DNA of 64,000 nucleotides from Colius striatus. Lineage: Eukaryota; Chordata; Aves; Coliiformes; Coliidae. The DNA is taken from assembly GCF_028858725.1 (NCBI RefSeq), contig NC_084774.1:1886001-1950000 (forward strand), written 5' to 3'. Below the pieces are notes generated by a model. That model saw only the letters and a list, made by a program, of their open reading frames with translations, had not been told where the DNA came from and did not search any database. Positions 35,701 through 50,700 of the stretch are shown here, one piece after another. The stretch's first letter is position 1. Every line of letters begins with the position of its first letter. The position numbers and the translations under genes were made by a program.

Positions 35701-38700
35701 GCAGGGCACAGCAGAGCTGGCCTGCAGCTCAGCACACCCCCGCTGGCAAGGCTCCAGGAGACACAAGGACCACTTGGGTGGTACATGGACCACAGCTTAT
35801 AGTGACCACACATCAGCCAAAAGCTCCTCAGACGGTGGGTGAGTGGTGCTGAAAGATGCTGCCACAAGAGGAGAGCAACAGCCCTTTCTGCTAAAGCATC
35901 ACCCATTCCACCTCCTGCACAGAGCTGTGCTGCAGAAGCCTCTCCCAGTGGGGCAGAGGAAGGTCCTGGCAGCAGCAGCAGCCCCAGCACAAGGCATTGT
36001 CTACTGGGCTTTGGCCATGTGCTGGTGGGCAGCCCAGCAGCACAAACACACAGTGCTCAGGGTAGCTCCAACACCACCAGCCAGTAGATGAGAGAGACTC
36101 ACCTGCCAGGAGAGAGAAAAAGCAACTACAGATATTTAGAGATGCACTTTCCAGAGAGTACTTTTCAGGAATAGCACTTACTGCAGGCTCCATTCCTCTT
36201 TGCTTTTAAATACATACTGTGGTGGTCTCCAGATGCTGGTTCCTTCACTGAGGGGCTGGGCAGTCTGACACTGCTCACTGCAGCCTTTTGTCCAGGCCAG
36301 TTCTGGCTCTGCAGCCCCATGTGTCTGTGTTGGAAAGGCCTTGTGAAGAAGAACTGTGCAGGACATCCAAGACCATGAATAATATGCAGAGAGGCAGTGA
36401 AGGGAGCACTGGTCTGAACTGGCTGCCAGGGTCACAGAACAGGGACCAGTCTCTGGACTCTCCCCATTCAATGCTGCTTTTCCTGCTAATTTTGCTTGGG
36501 ATTACAGTAGCACAGACACGAGTTTAGACCATAAATGAAAATCAGATGAATTATCCAGTGTCACTAGGTCCTGTCCAGCCAGGGATGATAAGCTGCTGCT
36601 GCTCTGCAGAGGGGCAAACGGCACAGAGCAGGGGCAGGTGTTTGGAGGAGACACTGGGTAAGGATCGGCCGAGAATCCTCTGTTTATCCTCTCGAAGGGC
36701 AGGGAGGGTGTTGGTGTTAATCTTCAAAGTGTTCAGCAAAGCTAGTTTAAGTAGGCAGGCCTTACTAATTTCTCTCCAAGCTATCAGTTTCTAGAATACC
36801 CTGCAAAAGGAAGTTCCAGCAGCACAAGCCACATCCTCTGCACGTGCCGGTGCTTTGCTTTATGCGACACCGCATCACTCGCAGGACGGCAGATGGGGAT
36901 GACTGTAACTCACCCCTCTGCCACTGCACAAGTCCAGGGAGCCTCAACACACCTCCTCAAAGCCACACCCAGTCAAAAAGCACATGGCCAGAAACCATGC
37001 AGCACCACTTGCTAAACGAAGGCTGTTCCTGTCTGTGTCAAAGCTCAACAGCTCCAAGTCAGTGTTTTAGGGTGGGCTGACCGCTAAAACACAAATTCAA
37101 GTCATTCCCAAGCACTTGCTCACGTGGCAAAGGAGATACATTGCAAGCTGTCCATGTACAGGCAGCAAGCTGCATCTGGAGCACAAAATAGGTGCAACAA
37201 CCCTCTCAGAAAGGGGAATGTGTCTAGGAGCTCCAGTGTATCAGAACCACACCTACATCTTTTGGGCAACCCAAGCTGCTGACGTGGGTTTGGTCCGTGG
37301 TGTTCAGGGAGCAGCAGGAAGGCTCTGCAGAGGCAGCACAGTTGCTGAGGCAGTGTTGGCACCTTCCCACAACAGACAGTAGCCCTGGAAGCAGTGTGGC
37401 TGGGTTACCATTATTTGAAGTGTACCATTTAAACGCTGTTCACAGAAGATCTGGCCAAGAGGGTGCTGAAAACACTGATGGCAGCCAGCACCTTGTCAAC
37501 ACAGGCTGTGATAACAGGAGCAGGGCTGCACTGGTGTCTGCAACAGCTGAGCTACCCCTGGTACAAACAGGGCTCCTGGAGGGCTGCTTCACCCCAAAGA
37601 GCAGAGCAGTCAGCATTTTTCTAGCCCCACCTAGAAGATCTAGAAATCGCCACCACTGTTGCCACAAAAAAACCCCCTCAAGGCAAGAGAAGAATTAATT
37701 TCCCCATCACTTTATTCAGCACCACAGTTTTTGATTCCTCTATCTCCAATTCCACCCGACCCAGACAGGGAAGTGCTGGCATCTGCCATTCTCACTGGCT
37801 CCCAGGAGCAGCCCCCCGCTGTCTGAGGCCAGGGCAGTGGTGCCACCAGGAGCCGCAGAGGTGGTTTTGCCACTATGAAAAACCCTCCCCACGCCCAGAT
37901 GACTAGAAATTCTTTGCAAGCTGAAAACAAACCACACCCTGTACCCACAGGGCCAGAGAAAGCACATGTGTCAGCAGATGAGCAGACAACAATGCAACGC
38001 AGCCTCTGCACGGGGGAGATGGGGAAGGCACCGTGCTGAACATCCACTGCCCGTGCTCAGGCGGCCTCTGAAGGGCTCCAACCCTTGCTCAAGACTGGCT
38101 TTGCACTTGGACATTGGCTGTGAGGCAGCCAGCACCCAAGATTTACATCTTCAAAGCCACAATCATCAAGAGGTTTTAATAGTGAGATGCAATTGGAGCT
38201 ATTTCCTCCCTTAAGCATGTACAAAGCGAGATGTGGCAACGTTATGCTAATGCTGGAGAATCAAAGTCGAAATTGCTGGGAAACTTCTGTTGGCTGAGGC
38301 ACAGGAGCTTTGCATGTTAGAGAAAGCTACTCTACATTCAAATTCACAACCCAACAGTGGCATCAGTTAGAAGGTTACAAAAATGTCCCAGGAACACATA
38401 GAGAAAGGGCTGGAGCAGGCTGCTCCCTGTCTGCATTAGCATCCCATTTGAGAGTGGTCAGCTGATGCACCAAGCAGAACAGGCAGTGCTGCAAAGGTCT
38501 GATTTGCAGGCAAGGTAAGTCCTTAGAGCCAGAGCAGGTAATTAAGCACATATTACATCCCTGTAATCCTTTTGGGCAGGGAACTAGGCAGCTTTTGAAG
38601 GTGCAGCTGTTACCACTGCTTGGACTGCTGAATGCTCCCAGCCACCGAGGCGCATGGCAAAGCCCAGCTGAGTTTCTTCCTTCTCTCTAAGCTGAGCAGA

Positions 38701-41700
38701 GAGGTAAATAGAGAAAGAGGAGCCCACATCCCCAGGGATGCTGCTAACCCCATTTTCCCAGGTGCCAAAGGTCTTCAGCTTTGGTTTCTCCGGAATTTAA
38801 AGTGTGCCAGGCACTCCCAGGACAATGGTCCCTTCTCCCATCCCCCCGGGAGGGGCATCTGGAACAAACCCATCACTTTCTGGAATATTGCCTTTTGAGA
38901 ATCGAGCAGCCCACTGACAAAGAAGCCACTGTGCCAGCTCCAACTCTGAAATGAAAGAGCACAACAAATCCCAAGCATGAACCAAGTCTTCTCCAAGCTC
39001 ATCTGAGGCTCTAATCTGTGACCTAAATAGCTTCAAGCCACCGACAAGTCTTCAGCTTCACAGCTCAGTTTCCTTTTGCTGGTGACTCCAAAGCCCTGAG
39101 CTCCCAGTCCTGAAGAATCCCTGAAATCTTTCAAGTTAAGAGCCCAGACCAGCACTTTCCAGCCACAAATCAGGAGGCCCAGATGCATGTGTGCAGTACC
39201 TGTTCACACACACCCACGTCTGTCTGGTCCTCAGCTTGCAGAACCTGCCACAAAGCCACTTTGTAGATCTAAGACTATTAACTAGGAAAGGGACCCAAGG
39301 GAGAGGCTAGGGAACAGCCCTACCACATCCATTCAACAGATTCAGTTTCTAGGCAACAAAACTAACTAAATGCAGTGCCTTAGTGGCACTGTTTCTCAAG
39401 CTATTTTCCTGCCACAGCACTTGGGGCCTTCTCCTCTCTGTCCCGCTGTCTGGAAGGTGGCATTTGAAGCCATGACTCCCTGGCCTTTCCAAGGAGGGTT
39501 GACAGTAAAGCCCAGTCTCCAGCACAGGTATTAAATGTGACTGGAGCATCCCCTGCTGCTTTCAGGAACCTGCTCAACTGCAGAACAAACTACTTCATGC
39601 CTTGAAAGCTGTGTGCCAGGAGACCTCTTGGCTTGATTTCCCTCCTTGCTCATATTTACTCCTGCTTCCAACTGAGCAGCCTCCTCTCTCTCCATGCCTT
39701 TCCACTTGCCAGCTGTACAGCTACACAACAAACACCATCCAAATCAAACTCAGAAATCCTAAGGTTCTTCTGCAGGATATTCCAAAAAGCTTCCTGCCAG
39801 GACTCCACCTGTAAACACTAAACCCCAACAAGGGAGTGAAGCAGAGCTTTCAGCACTGGCACTTCTGCTTTTCCTGATCTACTGCACCACACTAAATGAA
39901 GGAGGGGGAAGAAGGTAACAACTGCTCATTTAGACTGGTTTGAGGAAGGTGATGAGAATGATCTTGAGTCAGTCCAAGTTATTCCAGCAGGGGAGTTTAG
40001 CAGAGATGATTCTGGAAGAAGGCACTCCTTGCTGAAGCACTGCTATCTGACCTGCCTGGAAACCAGCACTCACTTCATCTCCCAGAGCTGGAAGGGCCTC
40101 CAGGACAGACTGCTGCAAGGCACACCACCACAGCTATTCCTTAGTGCAAAGAGTTGTAAACATGTGTCATGGACAGGCTTTCTGGGTGGCTTGTTTAGCA
40201 GCAGAGAGTGACCTTGAAGGAAGCCTGTCCACAACTCTGCCTTTCCTGTTATCTCCAGCTTCCCCTTCCAGCACACACAGCACCTTCCCAGGGCTGCCTC
40301 GGGCACCTGCACTCCCTGCAGGCAGCACAAAGACCACCCCTGCTCCCGACAAGCACAGAAGCCTTTTGTCAGTTAGAGTAACCTAAACAGCATCTGAAGT
40401 GGTGCTACGGAAAAAAATGCAAGATCTGTGGACTATCTGACAGAAACACCAGGCAAGTCCCAAGCCTAAGGTACAGCAGGATACAGCCCTGCCTCTCCTA
40501 CCAGGGGCTCACCATGTCTAAAGTCCCCCCAAGGAAATTATGGGGCTTGTTGCTGGAAGTCTTCAGAGCCACAAGCCCACCAAACAGTTGTGCTGCCAGT
40601 CCTTTGGAGAATGTGGTCAGAGGTTGCAGCAAGGTGGTGTTGAGACTGTTGTTAACCACGTCCATACCCCTGTCTCTTCCTTCTCCCCCCTCAGCCCTTG
40701 CCCAAAGTCTGAGCATTCAGGCAGCTGCTACAGCACAGAGCTAAAGACAATTCTAAAGCACACAGGCCAAGAACTTACAAGCCAAGTTTGATAAGAAAAC
40801 TGCTCCTTGTGTGAGACTTCCTCACACAGCCAAGGACAAAATGGTTTTGGAGAGAACCAGCTTGGAGTTTCCAGACGGCCCGTGGGAGCAAGGAGCCGGG
40901 CTGGCAGCGGCGTCTGCGGCAGCCTGACCTCGCGCCCTCACACTCTGAGGCAAACACTCTCGTCAGCTCTTAGAGAAAAATCCCACCTCTGTGTTTCTCT
41001 GGAAATCCCAGCCAAACCAGACACGTTGAAGACTGCCCAAGGCTGGAGTTATTTCTCCCCTTGGCCATCTCCCCACACTTGGCCAGGGAAAAATGTTAGG
41101 CTCGGAATGAATTAGTGCATGGGAGCAGCCACTCCTTGACAGCCAGCTGTCCAGCACCGACACTGGCTACAGGATGAGATTCACAGTAACAGCAGCTCAC
41201 CCTTCCAGATGGAATCTCCCCACACAGCACTTCCTGGGGCAGCCACCCACCCTGGCTGTGTTTAGCTCAGAGGGGCTGCTGAGAAGGTACCGACACCATG
41301 TCACGGGGTTAGGCCAAGTGCTTTCAACTTAAGTGGCCTTTTGCAAAACAAGAACCACTGCACAAAGGTAATGAACTGCAGAGACAAACAGAGCAGCCTT
41401 TAGCTTGTGGGGGGCAGCGAGTCTGGACTCAAGGAGAGCTTAGGCAGCAGCAGGTTTGCAGCTATCTGCTCCAGGGGTTAATTTGCCAGAGGAGCCTCCA
41501 TCAGTTTGAGGAGGAGCATGGCAAGATACACCAGGAAGCCTCCAAGAGTGGGATGTGGCTGGGAGAGAGGTTGCTCTGCCCTTGTCACCTCAGCCTGAAG
41601 TGCAGAACTGCACCCAGCCCAGACCCAGCACACACACACTGCAGTCCCAGCATCCCTGCTACAGGGACGGTGCACTCGAGTGGCTCAGAGACATTCCTGA

Positions 41701-44700
41701 GGCCTGGGAAACACTTTCCTAGAAAGCACTTCCAAGCAGACATTGGGGTTATGTACCAGAGACATTTTCAGAGGGAGAGACACCAACTCAAGTTTCTTGG
41801 ATCTAGGCCATGCCAGAAGAGTTAAGGTAGACATACCAGATATTGACTGAAGATCCCTCACAATTATAGCAAGCAACTAAACACCACAAAGGTCCATGCC
41901 TCAGGAGAAGAAACGTGCTCTGAAGTCTCAGCCAAAGTTTAGATGGCTGGGGGAATGGGATGACTACCAGAGGTCTCTTCTGTATGGCTGCTGGGAGGAG
42001 AAACTGTGAACTTGCTGTCAGCAGGAGAATGATTCAGAAGGGAGAAGTGCTGTCAAGAGGCTGAAAAAAAAAGAGGAGGAGTGCTGGAACTGCTCCTGTT
42101 ACAGCACAGGTTAATGGAGAGCCAGAGAGCATGATGCAGAAATTAACTGTCCTCCTCCATATACCTGAAGAATCGACTGTGCTCTCACCTCTGTCACTAC
42201 ACGACAGCAAAAGCCTCCTTTATCCCCCAACAGCTTTTCAAAGGCCAAAACCAACCAGAAGTGCTTTTGAAGAGAGATTAATAGTCCTGCAGCAAGTCGA
42301 GAGGTGGAACAATACCCAGTAAGTGCCTTCAGTTTTCAAGCAACTGATTTCTCTTGTATTCCAATCACACAGAGCTGGTGAGGAGCTGGAAGCTCTGCTG
42401 CTTGCTCCAGCTCTGACTCCGTGTTAACCCCCAGTCAGAGGGGGCTGCTGTGTTCTCAGAAACAAACAGGGCCCAAGTGGCTGCTGCCTTGGAGTTGCAC
42501 ACAGGGCTGCTGCTCCACCTCCAACAGGCATCTGAGCAGATGAGGGCCTGGCTGGAGGCAGCTGCACAGGGATCATCATCTCCCTGGCTGCCAGGGAGCC
42601 CAGCCAGCAGCGGCCAGCACAGCCCTTCCTGCACAAGCGGCCATTCCTCACATGCCAGGGCTGGAGGCTTCAGCAGCACCATCACACCCAGAAGGGACCC
42701 AATCTTCAGGAAGAGCTGTAAGGCTGCTCTGTTTCTATTACTGTCCCAGACACCCAGAAGACACGGGATGCCAACGAGATGACAGCAGACAAGCTTCATA
42801 CCAACAAGCCAAAGTCCCGAGATGGCCAAAACCAACTTTGCCTGAAAGCAGTGACAGGGAAAAGGCCAACTCCCTTTCAGCAACAGATTCCAGTTCCTCT
42901 ATTTGCCAGCTGTAACCAAGGCGCAGGACAGAGCCCAGGAAACAGAAAAGTGAGGTTACTTTGGATACTGACTCGTAAACAGATGTGTGGCCAGTTATCT
43001 AACCCTGAGAACATGAGCATGGGCAGGCTTTGGGAGGAAGCAGCAGAGCACCCGTAGGGTTATTCAGCTGCAAGCTTGCAGCAGCTTGCATCACCTCCAT
43101 CAGTACATTCCCAAGGGTCTGCAACTCAGCTGCTCATGCCACAAGGCACCTGGATGTATCTGTGAAGTGCCATCTCCCTTGGGTACCACAGGACTGTCCC
43201 CTCCTACTCTAGCCACTAACAGCCACAACCATGAGGACAGTTAGAGGAGGTATTTCTACAGCTGATAATTACATTAATTGAGAAGAGATGTGACTCAACT
43301 GCTACAGAGCCTGATGCAAGCTGAGCCTCCTACTCCCCATAGCAGGGTTGCCTTATCCTTGGGGAAAGGGTGTAACAAGAGGAGTGAGTCACCTCACACA
43401 CACAGCAGGCCAGCACTCAGGCTTAATTTATGCCAGGACAACCTACTGATTTCAGAATGGTCTGTCTACTCTGGCAGGCTTCCTACCAGGCAGCACTTTA
43501 AAAAGCCGCATGCAGCTCCGAAAGACAAGACATAGAAACAAGGAATCTGAGCAACATTAAAGGCAGGGTCTTCTGTGCAAGTTAATGTAGTGTGTACAAG
43601 GTCCATGGACAGAAGAACACGACTGACACCTGTGAGATCAAAGGCAACATTGACTATAGAAGCAGAGCATCAGATAATATTAACCCAGCCAAACTATGGG
43701 CATGCTCCCCATTGCAACGAGTGTTACACAGCAGCAGAGGCAAGGGACAGCAGCAGAGCTGGGAAGAGGCAGAGTAGGGCTACAGCAGCAGGCCAGCGAG
43801 CCAAAGCCCTGCTCCTGCCACCTTCACCTCACAGCAGTGCCCTGTGCCCCAAGCCATGGCAGCTGCAGGGACCTGGGGGGCTCAGGCCCACAGCTGCAGG
43901 ATCTGAGGTTTAACACCCAACTATGAAGTAGAGAACAGAAGATCCAGATAACTTGTGGTTTCTTTAGGTCAGGAAACCAAGCATGTGGCAATTTGCAGTA
44001 CAAATATTAGTACCCTGTTAAATTAAGGCCCACCTAAGAGCCAGGGTGGTATCAGAAACAGAGCAACCCCCCCACAACTGCTGTCTGACCAGACACTGTC
44101 TCTGGGACACTGTCCCTCTCCCCCCAGGACTATTCAGTTTGAGAGACAGTTTTAGAAGTGCTTCCAGTTCAAAATGAAGGGAGAGCCTTCATAGGCTATG
44201 GCAGTGCAGAAGGAAAAGCCTAGATACAGCCACTGCAGGTGCTTTGTAGGGGCTGGCAAATTCTTCCCAAGAGCGTGGCCACACTGCAGCTCTGCAGCCG
44301 CTCCGGCGTGGACGCTCACACACAATCTCAGGAAGCAGTCCATGCACTGGGAAGCTGAGTACCACCATGCAAACTAAAACCACCCTTCAATTTATTGGCT
44401 TAAATGACTGCAGCCCGATTGTTCTCTTCGCTTGCTTGGGCAGTGACCTTGAGGGAAATGTTAACACAGCACAAATTCCCACGAGCTCGGTAAGCCCCTG
44501 ACCACATTGTTACTGGTTTAATCAGTAAGTTACATTTTAGGATGTTCTGTCCTTTGCCTGCCCAGCCAGATTGCAGCAGCAGCCCTCCTCATTACTACAG
44601 CTAGCAAAAGCACCAACGCATTCTGAGGTGGGTCCTGGCAAGCAGGTATGAATGCATTCACATGGGTCCTGGTAGGCAGGTATGAATGCATTCAGATGGG

Positions 44701-47700
44701 TCCTGGCAAGCAGGTATGAATGCATTCAGATGGGTCCTGGTAAGCAGATGATCTTACAGTTCCCATGTTCAGGATGTTACCAGAGAATGCTCTGACGAAT
44801 CTAAGGAGAGAATTGTTTTATGGCTTAGCTCAGCAGCCCATGCCAGCACAAACCTGCCTTAAACTTTGGCTCCTGAACATCAGATGCAAGCAGTTTCAAA
44901 ACATTAGTGTGACACCCTCCATGTGTACAGTGTGCAGCCTCTGTGCATGACTCTCAGAACAGTCACTAGTTTCTATGAGGTCAGTTTGTGTGAGAGCAAT
45001 ACACATTGCAAAGAGCAACAGCACGGAGTAACAATTGCTTCTGAAGCTCTGAAGCAATCAGCCTGGCTGTGGTGGGTGACAGGTCAGACTTCACACTGCC
45101 CTGTGCCACTGCCATCCTGCCTCCTGGCCTTTGGCAGAATGGGAAGTTGACCTGTCAGCTCTCTGAAGGTGCCAGGAATGATAAACTGAACCCAAGAGCG
45201 AAACAGACAGCACAACCCAAAGCCCTGGAGGGAGATTACACTTCAGAAACCCCACACCGCAGCTAAGCATAAGCTTTGCTACATTAAAACAACCTGTGTG
45301 TCCCCCTTCCCATCCCTGTTCCACTTACTGCTACTGAGTGCTGCAGAGGACTGTGCAGCCTCAGCCTAACGAGGTGAGCAACAAGCACCTGCAGCCTCTC
45401 AAGGCAATAAACACAACCTCAACACTCAGTTAAGCAACTGCATTCCAAGGAGGATGTGCAGAGCTGGAATCACAGCACTTGAAGTTAGTAATTTCAAGTG
45501 TATTAGAGAACAGTGGCCCAGGTTTTCATGCCCTGGTACCTAACAGGCTCCCAAGTACCAACTCAGATGTGTCATTAGGCATCCTGGCTTCTGGGAAGTA
45601 TTTACCAGTACTGGAAAGGTCAGACCTCCTAATCAGAGACTCCTTATTAAGAACATTCACTTGCTTATTTTATCAATGAGACTGAACCATAAAGACCAGC
45701 CAAGAAATGTATTCACAACTCTCATCCACAAGAGGAAAAGGGAACTCCTTATCTTTAGACACTGGAACATGCAGAAACTGTGAAGAGAGAGCAGGGTTTT
45801 CCTGTGCACAAGTTCCAGCACAGAACATGCAAAGTTCTCCCTTCAGCAGATCCTGCAGGACTACTTCCTTCCTGCATTTATGTCAAAACCCTAGCTCTGA
45901 TCTTTGCCACCAAGAGATGCAGGGAAACAGCAACTAAAGATCATCCCAGAGCTGAGAAGTTCAGTCAGTGCTTCCCAGCAAGACAGGCTCCCCTGGCAGC
46001 CTACTGACCCTGCTCACTGGACCTCGACACGTTACACAAGACAAACTCCAAGCCAGTGCAGCCAAAAGCAGACAATCAATCAAGAGCAGTGCTGAGTTTG
46101 GCATGAATCAGCTGTGGTACGGATGAACTGGCTCAGAGAACCTCAGTACAAGAGGCCAACAACAGCACCCACTGCCCCTTCAAATAAGAAAGGCTGTTAG
46201 CAACTCTAAGCTGGCTGTGTGGAGAGAGCAGAGGGCACATCTGACCCTCAGTTTGCCCAGGTCACAGCACAGCGTGCACAGGCATTTCCTGACCCAGCAC
46301 AGAGCAGCCTCCTCCTGCAGACACCCACTGTCCAGGAAAACCTCAAAGGACTGGGGAAACCTGGGCAAGGGCTAAAGCACAAGCTGTGGCTTCTGGAGAC
46401 CCTCACTGCAGCAGCTTACACTGTCTCTGGGGCCAGGGGGGCTGGTTTTCAAACTTACAAACACTGACAAGCTTCTTGCAATCCTGCAGACAGGACTAAG
46501 CACCAGCCAACCTTGATACCACTGAAGTTAAACAGCCAGTTCAGCTCTCAGCACCAGGAGTTCAGATCAAGAAACCCATCTGACAGCATTACCCACTCCT
46601 GCTCCTCTTCTGCCAAGCTTCTGACTGGTGCACAAACCGCAGCAAGTCTGCCTAAAACACACAGATACCACTGACACAGAAGTGATTTCACATCCTTGAA
46701 GTGTGTCACTACTGGCTAGACAAGGAGATCTTTAAGACCAAAAGCAGCCAAGTGCAACCCTTGTCCCGTTCGTGTCTGCCCTGCATGACACCACGTCAGT
46801 GAGCAGCGCTCAGCCTGAGCGTGAGGAGCAGCAGACCTTGGCTCATAAAGGTGTTTTCCTTCTGCTGAGGGGTTAGAAAAGAACAGGCAAGACTTTAAGA
46901 GCAAAGGCATTTTTCTTTAAAGCAGGGGAAGGGCTCTGTTGTCTTTTGCCACTCACAGAACAGCAGTTACTGAGAGGTGAAGAGACACTGAGAAAACGGT
47001 CCTGCTCTACCACTGTGACGCTTGGCAGCTTGGCTACATGGGAACCTGAGGCTTCCAGACAGGCTGAAGTAACTTTGCTTTTAATCATCTACTTAAGAGC
47101 ACCTGCCAGCTCTGCATCATCCACCTGTCTCTGTAAATCTGCTCTGAGCATAAATCTGTTTTGTTAGATGTCTCTGACATTTGCAGGAGCTCCATTTACC
47201 TTTGCACAGGCACCCACGGCCACCGCTGCTACAGGATCAGGCAGCTCTGGTTTCAAAGTCTTTATCAGAGATCACACAAGACAACCTGCTTTTCATCCCC
47301 AGGTCATGCCTTGCAGCACACAATCTGAACAAGCACTTGGTGCCACAGCCCTGAACCAAGTGCTGTTGAGAGAATGCCTGAAACCTCAGTGCTGGAAAGA
47401 TGCCCACACCAGCAGCAATGTATTTACGTGCTGATTTCCCAGGCAGGAGTCCCTCAGTAGCTCAGATGCTTTTCTTCAGAGTTATTCTGCAAAAGCTGTC
47501 AGTGTCCACTCTTCCCTGTGAAGTTTGGGTACTGCTCATTCTGTAGGTGAGCTGCTTCTACAACAGCTTTCTTTTGACAGCTTGTGTGAATGACAGGTAT
47601 GTGCCTTGTGTCTGAACTTCAGAAGCTCAGAAGAGGAACACGTCAAGCTGCAGGACATTTGGGTTTCTGTTCCTGTCCCTGACTACTCAGCCTGCCTTGG

Positions 47701-50700
47701 CTGGCACCTCAGTTCTTCCTTCTCCAAGTGCCTCATTACAGATGTCAGCCAAGCCAGTCCCAGGGATTCAAGAAGCCTGCTAGTCCTGAGGGAAGGGTAT
47801 GGCACGGGGGGAGAGAATATCACAGAGCACAGCTGCACTGAAGCCTAAGGTCAGTGGAAGCAGGTAAGAGGCTCTAGACCAGGAGGAAGGAAACCTGGTG
47901 CACTGGCATTTGGATAGCTGTGACAGAGGAAGGAGGTTCTGCCTCTCCTGCTGGCCTCTTGCTCCCCAAAGCAGCACAATCTGACCTAGACTGCCTTTGT
48001 AGCAGCAGCCATGGAAGAGCCAAGCGACACCCAGAGACTGGTCCCTCAGAGCTGCTCCTGTTCCACCCATTCCAGAGCTGAGTGACTCCATTTCTCACCA
48101 GCAAGAGCTACCTGCTAGGAGCAAAGGGGAAAGGAAAAGAGCTTCTTGACTCCCACCTGAGAGGACCATGAATTCAGTGAGGTTCTTCACGTCTCTGAAA
48201 GACAGGGTACAAAGGCAGCTTGTGCAGCAGCACCTTAGAAACTCACCATTCAGCACGGATTATTCAGAACCCAGCAGTGGAGATTACATGGTGGTCAGAT
48301 TATCTGATGTGTGCTTGGCATTCAAGCCTGCCAGAAGTCATCACTGGCATAAGAACAGAGCAACTGAGAATACCAGCTGATGGACTCACCCACAGAATTA
48401 ACCCCAGTTAACCCCCTGGGGCACAAACAGGGTGGGGGATGAGGGTCCTATTCTGACAGAATAAACCATTTCACAGCAACTTGCTAACGTAGCACAGGAA
48501 TTTGTTGGGGTTGACTATTTAGGCAAGCCCATGAGTAAGGACAGAAGGACTAGGTGCCTTCTAGGAAGCAATCTGTTCATAGCCTTTAATGGAAATCTCC
48601 AAATACGTTGGAATTGGCTGTTTTGCTGTATTAAGGGAAACGTCACCTTACCATTCCCATAAGTGAGGTGGTTTTCTACATGCAGTGAGAGCTGAAAGCA
48701 CACTAAAAACACAGCTTAAACTGACAAGCCATGCATCATCTGTAGATGAGCTTTTAACTCTTTTCCTCAGCAACATCTGTCTGCAAACTCTAGTCCTAAA
48801 CCATTTCAGTCTTAGACCTTTATGCATTCATTTTCTCCTCTACACTAACTATAGTGCTAGAAGCCTTAGAGTCAAATAGCCCTGGTGTGGGTTGCTCCAC
48901 TGCCCTTGTAGCAATCAGAATTGGCCTGACCAGCATCAGGAGAGAACCAAAACATTTCCTACCCTCCACAGAGTTTAAACAATATTGGTTAGAAAGAAGA
49001 TTTTAGCATATTTGGCCAGACAGTTGGCTATTTTAAGATCATCAGCACTACAAATTAATATGATTCAAGTGCAACTGGTCTTTCAGTCACATTTTCCTCC
49101 TAAGCAGGACACTCAAGGCTTCCAAGGGAACCAACAAGGTGAAAAACAGTCTTCATCCTCTGAGCAGCTCCAGCCTTTCATCTTAAAACCCCAGCATTTC
49201 AGAAGACAAATCAGACAAAGAAGACGTGTCTGTCAGCAGAACTGCTGGAAAACAGTTTTGATGCTTTCAGGAAAACAGCCAGAAATGTCTCTCACACTGA
49301 AAAAGTCAACTTGCTTCAGCTTCCATATGACATGAAATGCTATCCTTTTGTCTGAATACAGGGCTGCTTAAAACAAGCAAAGCACGAGGGAGAAGATGTA
49401 CCACGGTGCTTGCCAAGCAAGTGCCAGCCCCGAGAGATTACAGCTCAGCACAGCCCAAGCCAGGCCCTGCAAGGCAGTGCAGAGGGTCCCTGTAGCAGGC
49501 CCAGTGCCCAGCACTGTGAGCACACCCTGACCTCACCCCAGAGCTCCAAATACACCACCTACAGGGGGAATATCTGCATGCTCTCTCCCTAGGATGAGAC
49601 TAACACAGACAGAGAAGTTACAGGTACAGCATGCTTCTGTGAGAGCTGCAACAAAGCCTTTCTGCCAGAAGTGACCAACAACTGGAATGCATCACCTACC
49701 TGCTTGCCAGGTCAGGCACTGCAGGCCATCCTGCCTCCCAATAACCAGGAGGTTAGTTAATGTCAGAGTAGGCTGCTACAGCTCAAGACATGGCATTGTG
49801 GTTACACTGTGCCACTGGTCTCAGCCAGAGCCCCGACAACAAAATGGATCAAGCAGAGGACAAGTGCCCCGAAGAGACAGCTCAGAGCAGCACTCACCCT
49901 CACACACAGACTCTGCAGGGGCAAGTCAGGGTGTCTCACAGAATCAGAGGAAAGTTCCCAGCAACTTGGCAAAGAGCAGAATGAAACAGCCCAGCTCTCC
50001 CCTCATCACCACTGAGCTCATACATGAGGTCACACAAGTCAAATCCTGTTGGCTTTCATGATCTCATCGCAGAGCAGCCCAGCTACCCCATTATGTGCTT
50101 AAGCATGACCACAGTGGAAAGAGCTGTTTCAGAAGTGTTGGAAAGGCAGGAGACCTCAAAAAGTTCCTCAGACTGTCACCCTGGTGATACATCAGCTTTT
50201 CTGACGATGTCAGAACTGGCCAGGCACGCTCAGCACACCCATTATCCAGCCACAAGCAGCACCAAGCCGCTCACACCTCCACTGCAGCGAGTACCTGGGT
50301 TTTCAGCATCACAAACGTCTGTTAAAAGGGCTCAAGTCAAGGAGCACTGCAACAGCTGGAGATTTTGGACATCCTGACATTTATTTACTTATTTAAAGTG
50401 AGCTCAACAATAGACGTGGCAACAAAGACAGTCCAGAGAAAGTGGTTATGTTACACCTCTTCTGCCATGGCTGCAACAGCCTTCAGCTGCACGCACAGCA
50501 GCTATAATTTGGTCTCATTTATAAGCTTTTTATCCTCCCTGAAACCCATTGAGCTGTTCTGCTTTCTCCTCCCACCTATTGATTACTGGGGGGTGAGGGG
50601 GGATGTTAACAACTGCCTCCCAGCCACCTCTCAGTGATGCTGCAGCTCCTGACATCACCAGTGTCTCCATGGTGACACAGCAACACAACTGAACCTGAAC